In this document: positions 56,572-64,000 of the stretch, in pieces
How the letters are laid out: each line of letters starts with the position of its first letter
Position numbering within the stretch: the stretch's first letter is position 1
Assembly: GCA_030512335.1 (NCBI GenBank)
Contig: JAULSU010000004.1
Span: 2,852,001-2,916,000, forward strand
Direction: 5' to 3'
DNA: 64,000 nucleotides
Origin: Immersiella caudata
Taxonomy: Eukaryota; Ascomycota; Sordariomycetes; Sordariales; Lasiosphaeriaceae
Made by a program: the position numbers and the translations under genes
The notes under the pieces: generated by a model
The model's input: only the letters and a program-made list of their open reading frames with translations
Databases searched by the model: none
What the model was told of the DNA's origin: nothing

Positions 56572-59073
56572 CTCCCGCTGCATGGCTAGAAATGTCGTCT
56601 TGTGCTTTCACGCTTCTCTCGCGGGTTTCTAGTCGCCGAGCCCTCGGCGTCCAAGTGGCCATCCGGCCGTTGCACGTCCGTTGCATGTGTGTGCTGAGCG
56701 ACCCGACCGCCCGAGGTTGTTGGCTCGTTCACCTGTTGGACGGCCTGCTGTCGCACGACTTGCTGCGATTCGGTCCGCTTCTGCAACCTCTCGTCTTTGC
56801 CAACAACATGATGAGAAAGGGTAGCCTGCTGCCCCGTGTGCTCAGCCCAATATCGAGCTTCAGCCCATGCGAAATTGAGAGCACTCCTTGGTTGGCGACC
56901 GACACGGCTCGAGCTGCAACGCGGACGGCCATTTTTGTCCCCCACCTTCGCGAGCCATTTCGGTAACCTTTTTTAGACGCGAGGTCAACCAACAATGCGT
57001 GTCACTATCGCCTCTCGCCTCAGCGTCTAGACTCGAGATTTCTTGCCCCGATGGCGGTTTCAACGACCAGCAGTAACCAGCAGAGAAAGTGCACTAGCAT
57101 GGGTGGTTATCGAACGTGTCCGTCGCCATTCCTGGGCGGGTTTGGCGAAAGATAACCTAACATGCGACGCCGAACATGGTGTAGTTCCGTGGTTGTTGCT
57201 AGCCTAAAGAGGATGGTGGGGAGACCTTAAGGCGTGGGGTGGTGGGCTGTTGTGCGCCCAGGGCGTCGAACGGCTGCAAGCTTCTTTTCTCGCTGGTGAT
57301 CCTGCAATGCAGAGGCTTGAGAGCTTCGTTGTCCTGTCGGCAGTTGGATTGTCAACGAATCTGTCAAAGTCTTCAGCTTCACTTGACAGCGGAAAGGGGT
57401 CTCAGCCTCCCATCATTGCAATGCTCCAATCGATCACTTGTTCTCTCCCATTGTCTCGATGGCACCCCTGTCCGACACGCCTCGGGGAAATGAGAACGCG
57501 GGACGGCCTTTGTGTCTACCTCCACCGTGGTGGGGTTTATCAGATCGCACAAAATGCGTATCTCCGTCCCCTTTCTTGACTCGAGATCCGTCAGCGCATT
57601 CTTTGTTGAAGCATCTCTGCGACAATCGAATCCACCATCGCGGGTCCCCTCTGTTTCCTTTCTGTTTCCCTCACCGCATCGACGGCAGCGCTGGGCACCC
57701 ACGGTGAGCGGGCTGTATATGCCGTTTTTTGAGATCGAGTCCCGCCGTAGTAGTACAGTGGGCCTAACTGAATGCGGAAGAGCGTGAACGGCAGCGAAGC
57801 CTCAACCTTCATTGAATCCTGCGATCAGGGGTCCACCTCGAGCATTGACTTAGCGTATGTTAGTCGCGTTACCTTCGACGCTCTGGTCAAGATGTCTAAT
57901 CTCGCTGATGGCTCCTCCACTGCCATGTGGTTGATGGCTCATCGGGAGATCCGTGCTGGGACGATGGCATCGATTTGTAGGCTTGGCCGTCAAGCCGAAT
58001 CCAGCGCTGGCGATCGCCTTCAACACAGTTGCAATAGCCCTCGACATGCCGTCGATCCGAGGGGTTCGCTGGTACCAATCAACGGTGCCGCGCATCCACC
58101 AGCCAGCCACCACTCACCGGGGTCTGGGCGACCGTGGCGGCGTCTTGGCCTGCCGCCCACGACGGCGATATCACTGGAAGGCACTCAACCAGGTGAGTGT
58201 GCTGGGACACGGGATGCAAGCGGGCCATTGAGGCTGGTTCGCCCAGCTGCAGCGACGTGCAGTGAGATTGTGGTGCGCAGCGCAGCGGGCGCGCCGCCAC
58301 CGATGTGCGATTTGCGCTCAACCGACCCGCCCCTTCCCAAATTCTGACCCTGGGGTTCCATGTGAAGGGGACGCGCACATCCCATCCCACTTCCCACTCC
58401 AGCCCGCCGAGATGGTCCATCGAATCCTGATGCGGGCAGATGCTGCTGCAGGGCCTCACAGCCCGCCCAGGCTCTCCTAGGGCCAGCTCAGGTCACCAGT
58501 AGGCCGCCCGCCCGCACATACCATCCATGATCCGTCCCGCTATCTCTGCTTGGGAGCAGGGGAGTTTGTGTCGTCCTCTTCGTGGAGGTCGCTTGCTCCT
58601 CACCTTTGGTTGCGTGCATATTATTAGTCTGGGCTGCCCGGTCCCGTTTTCTCCAGAGCGCTTTCCTCACTTTTGCCCCCCTTTCGCTCACCTCCTCTCC
58701 TCCATCCTCCGTCTCGTCGTTCATGTCGACTTCCCACTGACGCCGTCGACCCTGTGCCCTGTGATCCTGCTGCGGGCGCGAGTCCCGAGCCCTGGCCGGT
58801 TCCCATGCGGCGCCCCTCGACGCCTCACAATCGACCAAACTGTGGATGCAACCGCTTGAACGCCCCCCAGTAATAGTTGCCGACAGCCGACAGCCGCGAG
58901 ACGCACAAAAACACAACCCCTAGACGTCATAGCCTTTCGAAACATCACAACCCGTCCAGCACCCACCGCCCGGCTAGACGCCCCATCGAGGTGACCGCCT
59001 TCTCGGGTTGCTCGTCCCCTCTCCGGAGGATGACGGGCGCGGCGTGCCTGGAGTGCCGAGTCTCCGGTCCAAC
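56572..59073. other. Long intergenic region
   Basis: 2.5 kb without a supported gene. The 600 bp before the next start are C/T-rich (CCTCTCCTCCATCCTCCGTC), suggesting a long 5' leader of the rhodopsin-like gene. No repeats recognised. Confidence 0.5.
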
Positions 59074-60705
59074 ATGCCCTTGTATTCGGAGCCTCCGCCG
59101 CTGACCCCGTTCAGCGACGACAAACCCACGCTGCTGGTGTGCTGGTGGATCACCACATTCTGCGCCGTCATCATCTTGCTGCGTGTGAGCGGCCGTTTTG
59201 TGCGCACAGAAAAGCTGTTCGCCGAAGATAAAGCGGCCGCCTTCGCCCTAGTGCCGCTGTTCCTGCGCATGGGATGCGTCCACGCCATCTTGATTTTTGG
59301 CACCAACAATGCTCAGCTGGCAGATGCCAATCTACCGGATGACGTCCTCCGCCGAAAGTCAATTGCCAGCGGCCTGGTTTTGCTGAGTCGGTTTTTCTAC
59401 GCCGCTACGTATGTTCCCCACCAATCGGTTTCGCTCTGCCTTTTTATCAGATGAGACGGATGAATGAATGGGGGCCGCTAACATTTTGACTTTTGTAGCT
59501 TGTGGACGTTCAAACTCGCCATCTTGGAGTTCTTCAAACGGCTCAACGTGACTTGGGAGCGGTCATACGATCTCGGGCTGCTGTTCATCCGTTGCACGCT
59601 TGCAGCTACTTTTATCGCTGTCATCATCAGCGATCTGACCGAGTGCCGCCCCTTCTCTCACTACTGGCAGGTGCTTCCAGACCCTGGAGGCCAATGTCGT
59701 CAGGGATACGCACAGCTGCTGACCATGGCCGTCTGCAACATCCTTACCGATCTCCTACTCGTCTTCTTCCCGATCCCCATCATCATCCGCAGCCAGATGT
59801 CGACCAAGCGCAAGGTCCAGCTTGTGCTTCTTTTCTCGCTCAGTCTTGTCGTGGTGGCCATCACGCTCTATCGCGTCCCCGAAATCATCCGCGCCCATGG
59901 AAGCCAACAGACCCGATCACTCTACGCCTCGGTAGAGCTGCTTTTTGCAACAGCCGCATCGAACGCCCTCGTGCTTGGATCTTTTGTGAGAGACAGGGGC
60001 GTGAAGAAAAGGAAATTTAAGTACGACTCCATCGCAGCTGGATCCATGGAACGATCGTCAGGGACGGAATCGAGACGACCTACTCTTAGGCATTGGGGGA
60101 GCGACGAGGATTTGGTCAGGGATGTGGGCTACGGCGTGAAACCTGATCTCCGGGAGCCGCTTTCGCCAACCACCGGAGGTTACGTGCCTGCTCGCGTGGC
60201 GAAGATGCACGAAGAAATGAATTCGTGGAACTTTCCGGGCCAGCAGAAGCGAGCCAGCGCGGCCTATAGCGCTGCGCACAGCGACGACCCCCTTTTATCT
60301 GTGGATGGGTCGTCACGGAGCAACTCGACCGCTACACCACGGAAGGTCTCCTTTTTCGACCAGGGCAACCTTCTTTCTAGCGACGAGGGGGGCAGCCGGA
60401 GAGGAAGCTACGCCAATGGGCCGTTATCGCCGAGTGGTCTTCCTTCGCCATCAAAACCAGCCAGCGCGAGCGGTGTCAGGAGAGGCTCAACCGCCCTGCT
60501 CCAGGATATCGGCGGACTATTGAATCCAAGGTTATCGAAACCCAGGAAAAAGAGCACATCCGACCTCTCCCCCGTCCCTGGCTCACGACAAGAAACCCCA
60601 AACTCCAATTCACCGCCTACCTCGCCACCAGCATGCCCCAAAGCTCCTCCGGCGTGGAAAGCGGATATCGATTTCGTCGACGCGGGTGGTTTGCTCAGGA
60701 AATAA
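59074..60705 (+). CDS. Rhodopsin-like seven-helix membrane protein (Pth11-related fungal family)
   Basis: Exons 59074-59408 and 59499-60705, in phase, 513 residues. The start ATG (MPLYSEPPPL) is the first in frame before helix 1. Seven hydrophobic segments can be traced: TLLVCWWITTFCAVIILL, KAAAFALVPLFLRMGCVH, IASGLVLLSRFFYAATLW, LGLLFIRCTLAATFIAVI, LLTMAVCNILTDLLLVFFPI, QLVLLFSLSLVVVAITLY and SVELLFATAASNALVLGSFV. Family marks are the extracellular Cys pair (TECRPFSHYW and GGQCRQGY), the helix-5 NILTDLLL motif and the helix-7 region. No N-terminal CFEM domain is present. The 210-residue cytosolic tail is Ser-rich and disordered (SDEGGSRRGSYANGPLSPS). The ligand is unknown; members of this large fungal family include Pth11-like receptors, but many may not couple to G proteins. 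Confidence 0.8.
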
Positions 60706-61651
60706 TTCAGAACTTAAAGGAGCATCTCCCCAGACCATGCCACGGGCCTCATATCATCATCTACTGAAAATACTACATAAAGCGCACAAAAACGGGCGAT
60801 GGCGGGGGCTTCTCATTCTTTTTGGTACAGCGAAGGCGTTCTTACGGCGGGGGTCAACCAGGGATTATAATACCTACTACAACTACAACTACTTTGTGAT
60901 CACTATAGACGGGATGGTCAGTCACGACTGGGAATGAGACATGATAATAGTCTTGGCGGGATGAGGGAAGGCAGCGAGGCACATGCACGCAAGCGGTTAT
61001 TACTACCAGCCGTATATTCTGGCGAGGGAAGGGTAGTTGGCGGTGGATAGGAGGCTAGGCTGGGTGGTGCTGGCGCTACTTTCTAAAAATCATGTTTCGG
61101 ATCTCTCAATGTTGGCGCAAGCTATATACCCGGCATATAAGCCTCGTTATTGTTTTTTATTAGCTTAGTATAAAGATATATAAATATGGAATATCTTGAA
61201 CATAAGACATAATTTACGAGTTCAGGTTCGTAGTTCACCCGCTCGGTCACGCTGTGATTCGGGGATGCAGGGGTTAGTTTTGCGTTGGTAGAGTCCATGG
61301 ATCTTTCTAATTTCCCAGAGTTGTCCGACCTGTGATCAGATGAATGTTTTGGACTGGCTTCAGTTATTTGACGATCTAGACATAGCTGCTCCACACACCA
61401 ACTGCTTGCTTCTGCACCATGTCTTGAGAGTCAACTTGGTACAGTCCGCAGCTCCAGTCGCATCCGCTGTTGTCGAAACAAACCCAAACGCCGGCAAACA
61501 TGCAATACCATCCCATCCTATAGTAAAACGCCTTATTCACTTAAAGAGAATGACTCTCATTCGGGGGAACTCTTAGATATCCTCCTATCTTCACCCAATT
61601 TGTGAAAGATTTGGCGCCATAACCATAAAACGGCGCGGTGCCCTGCATCCA
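60706..61651. other. Convergent spacer, partly AT-rich
   Basis: 3' flanks of two convergent genes. The stretch 61125-61215 is AT-rich (TATAAAGATATATAAATATGG). No gene supported. Confidence 0.5.
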
Positions 61652-62526
61652 TCATACACAGAGTCTGTAACTGGCGTAGCGCCCGGCCGTCTCGCTGGTG
61701 CGGATGATCTTGACGACTTGGCCGCGCTTGAGACCGAGATAGCGAGCAATTGGATCTTTCTGTAGAATACGCGGCAGCTGGGTCTCCTTGAGGCGGTACC
61801 GCTTGAGCAGCGCAATCTTCTCCTCGCGGCTAAGCACGATGTGCTTAGGCACCAGGTCGTGGTGGGTGATGTTGACGAGGAGATCTTCCTCGAGGAAGCA
61901 CTCAATCTGGGTGTATTGCTGGGTTACGGTGATGACTTTGCGGGCTTGGGAGGAGAGGGGCATCGCGGTGACGAGGATGCCGGCTTTAAAGTTGTTGGCG
62001 GAGCAGTGACCGACAAACTTCTTCATGACGCCGATACCGATGGAGGATTGCTCGGGGCAGAATTCAACCCAGATGGTGCCAGCTTCGGTGGTTGGGTTGG
62101 GGTTGGATGCCGTCGCAGGTGGGGTGTACTTTTTGATCATGGCCTCGCTGGGGCGGGCTGAGAACTGCATTTTCGCGCGGCTGGAGAGGTTAGACGATTT
62201 TGTTTGAGGATGCGCCGAACCCTGAGCGCAGGTTGGCTGCTTGCTTGCGAGGGACTCACTTGGGGCTGCCATCCTCGTTCGTGTACTCGTCTCGGAACCG
62301 CTGAAGCGAAATCTTGACTTCGTCCTCTGCCAGCTCGTAGCCCTAGAGCATTAAAGTTAGCGGGCCGAAACAAGCAAGAGAAGCGGCATAAAGAAGCTAC
62401 GATGAAGCTATCGCGCGCGGGGCGGGAACATACTCGATCTTGAACCATCTCGTGGACTGTCCTCCATGCGCGCCAAAGACGCGACGTTTCCCTAGCGAAG
62501 ATCGACGAGTTGGTTTCCTCCTCCAT
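61652..62526 (-). CDS. RPB5: RNA polymerase subunit RPB5 (RPABC1)
   Basis: Shared subunit of nuclear RNA polymerases I, II and III; its jaw domain contacts downstream DNA. Exons 62434-62526, 62260-62342 and 61652-62180, in phase, 234 residues. The N-terminus reads SRLWRAWRTVHEMVQDRGYE then LAEDEVKISLQRFRDEY, the jaw. The junction between exons 2 and 3 gives GSPNRAKMQFSARPSEAMI. The assembly domain carries FLEEDLLVNITHHDLVPKHI, LSREEKIALLKRYRLKETQL, PRILQKDPIARYLGLKRGQV and VKIIRTSETAGRYASYRLCV, almost invariant in eukaryotes. The only non-standard part is a linker rich in Thr/Pro (YTPPATASNPNPTTEAGT). Head to head with BFR1, 482 bp between start codons. Confidence 0.97.
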
Positions 62527-63008
62527 GGTGGGCGGTTGTTTGAGAAACCTTGGGTTCGTGGCCGGGTGCAAGTTGCGAGAGTGTTGGATGCTGCCTTGCT
62601 TTGTTTTGCAATCACCGGGACCGGCAGTTCTCGGGAGGCTGATAAAGAAGCTGCTTTTGAAAAATTGACATCTAGGCTTCTGAAGGTTTTGAGGCTGAGC
62701 ACGCCCATGGGCGTGAGCGCAGTAGACCCCACTCAACGTCTTGGCGGGGCCTTTCGGATTACATAACGCCACGCACGAGCCACATTCAAAGTTAAAGAGG
62801 CCACGGTCTGAAGCGCAGTTAAATTTCAAAGAGGGTCGGAGGCTTTTGGGGAGTGTGGACCATCAGGCCAAATTGTTCGCCAATTGTTACCTCCAGCCCA
62901 TTTTCACAAAAAGCAGGAGCAAATCGGAGGCTGACGCTTTCGTTCTTCTTCCCCCCCCCCCCCCCCCCCAACCTCTCTCCGCTCGACTGTCTCCTCTGGT
63001 TTCTCAAC
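62527..63008. promoter_or_regulatory. Shared divergent promoter region RPB5 / BFR1
   Basis: 482 bp between two divergent start codons. A 19-C run at 62951-62969, followed by pyrimidine-rich sequence, lies 39 nt before the BFR1 ATG, probably in its 5' UTR or core promoter. Confidence 0.55.
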
Positions 63009-64000
63009 ATGGCTGACTCTACTGCTCCGGCTGCGGCTCCGGCTGCCAGCATCCGTCCTACCAAGCCTGATCAGGCCCTCTTTGAGGAGAAACTGACCAA
63101 GGCCGAGAAGGAGTATCAGGATGTTATGACTAAATATGTGCGTGCTGTGCCCCGCGCGAAGCCGGCCGTCGATGCCCCTTCGGCCATAGCTGACCCGTTA
63201 TGTAGAATGCCATCAAGGCCAAGATCGACCTGGCTACTCCCAACAAGAACAAGGACCAGCCCACCCCCACCCAGAGGCGCCGCCAGGAGCTGATTGCTCA
63301 ACTCAATGAGATTCGCACGCAGCAGGGCGCCGGAAAGAATGCCCGCACTAGTAAGCTCGACCAGATCAAGCGCCTTGACGAGCAACTCAAGAGCCGCATT
63401 GCCGAACAAAAGGCCTCCCGCGGCAAGGTCAACTTCAAGTCCGTCGAGGATGTCGAGCGCGAGATTAAACGTTTGGAGGAGCTAGTGGACTCCGGAAAAT
63501 TGAAGCTTGTGGATGAGAAGAAGACCCTGACCGAGGTCAACAACCTCAAGAAGTCCAAGAAGCTCTTCGCAAGCTTTGACGAAGGCCAGAAGAAGATTGA
63601 CGACATCAAGGCAGAAATTAAGGCGATCAAGGACTCGATGGAAAACCCTGAGTCCAAGGCGCTCAGCGAGCGCTATAACACGCTCCAGGCCGAGCTCGAT
63701 GCCATCAAGGCCGAGCAAGACGAGGCATACAAGGGCCTGTCGAGCCTGCGCGACGAGCGCTCCAAGCTCCATGCCGAACAAAACGAGAAGTTCCACGCCA
63801 TCAAGAAGCTCAAGGACGAGTTCTACACCCAAAAGAAGGCCGCCGTTGCATACGAGCGCGAGCAAAGGGAGAAGGCCCGCGAGAGGCAACAGGCAGAGCG
63901 GGACCGCATCACAAAGGAGCGCAAGATGGAGCGGGCACAAAAGATGCTCGCCGAGGCCAGCGACCCAGCCTACCTCGAAGAGATCCGCCGCGCCAACAGC
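63009..64000 (+). CDS. BFR1: Bfr1-type mRNP/polysome-associated protein (partial)
   Basis: Gene starts at ATG 63009 and runs off the window. Exon 63009-63137, intron 63138-63205, second exon open to the edge; about 308 residues visible. The protein is a long Lys/Glu-rich coiled coil: RPTKPDQALFEEKLTKAEKE, NAIKAKIDLATPNKN, LIAQLNEIRTQQGAGKNART, DEQLKSRIAEQKASRGKVNF and KSVEDVEREIKRLEELVDSG; this is the pattern of fungal Bfr1 (nuclear segregation protein), which associates with ER-bound polysomes and mRNP complexes. The phrase FKSVEDVEREIKRLE is typical of the family. The C-terminal part is not visible. Confidence 0.88.

Overview
The window is nuclear DNA of a filamentous ascomycete (Pezizomycotina, probably Sordariomycetes or a relative). 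The evidence is short GT-AG introns of about 45-70 nt with CTAAC-type branch sites, a dispersed single 5S rRNA gene of Neurospora type, an assimilatory nitrate reductase, a Zn2Cys6 regulator, a fungal chitin synthase and a polycomb EED gene. It is mostly ordinary housekeeping chromosome. No complete transposon, CRISPR array or secondary-metabolite cluster was recognised.

Layout. 1-7.6 kb (minus): the 5' part of a chitin synthase, then UPF2 of nonsense-mediated decay. 9.1-16 kb (plus): nitrate reductase, a 5S rRNA gene, a complex I NDUFA5-type subunit and a probable RNA polymerase I core factor Rrn11. 16-20 kb (minus): an EED/PRC2 WD40 protein, a repeat-bearing spacer and a small P-loop protein with no visible start codon. 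20-23.8 kb: long non-coding leader of a PAS-domain protein (23.8-25.8 kb, plus). 26.5-27.6 kb: a Yip4-type Golgi protein. 28-42.5 kb (all minus): a CAX-type exchanger, the RecQ4-like helicase Hrq1, a Yrb2-type Ran-binding protein, a secretory His/Asn-repeat membrane protein and a RING-H2 ubiquitin ligase. 43.9-45.6 kb: FIS1 and SPC24 head to head. 46-49.6 kb: a hypothetical membrane protein and a TatD/Scn1-type nuclease. 51-54.1 kb: a Zn2Cys6 transcription factor. 55.8-60.7 kb: an FMN-binding oxidase-like protein and a rhodopsin-like seven-helix protein. 61.6-64 kb: RPB5 and BFR1 head to head, BFR1 running off the window.

Genes were joined by eye: exon phases were checked across every intron reported, and the conserved family sequence was used to choose between splice options. 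The genes do not form one pathway. Common themes are gene expression (UPF2, Rrn11, RPB5, BFR1, EED, Yrb2) and organelle function (NDUFA5, FIS1, Yip4).

The most unusual signals are these: two related sequence blocks of about 135 bp lying in two oversized introns of the same Zn2Cys6 gene, which also seems to use two GC-AG introns; a degenerate 19-bp repeat array with an inverted partner flanking an A-box/hairpin/T-run element near 18.6-18.95 kb; and the His/N-glycosylation-sequon repeats of the membrane protein near 38.7 kb.
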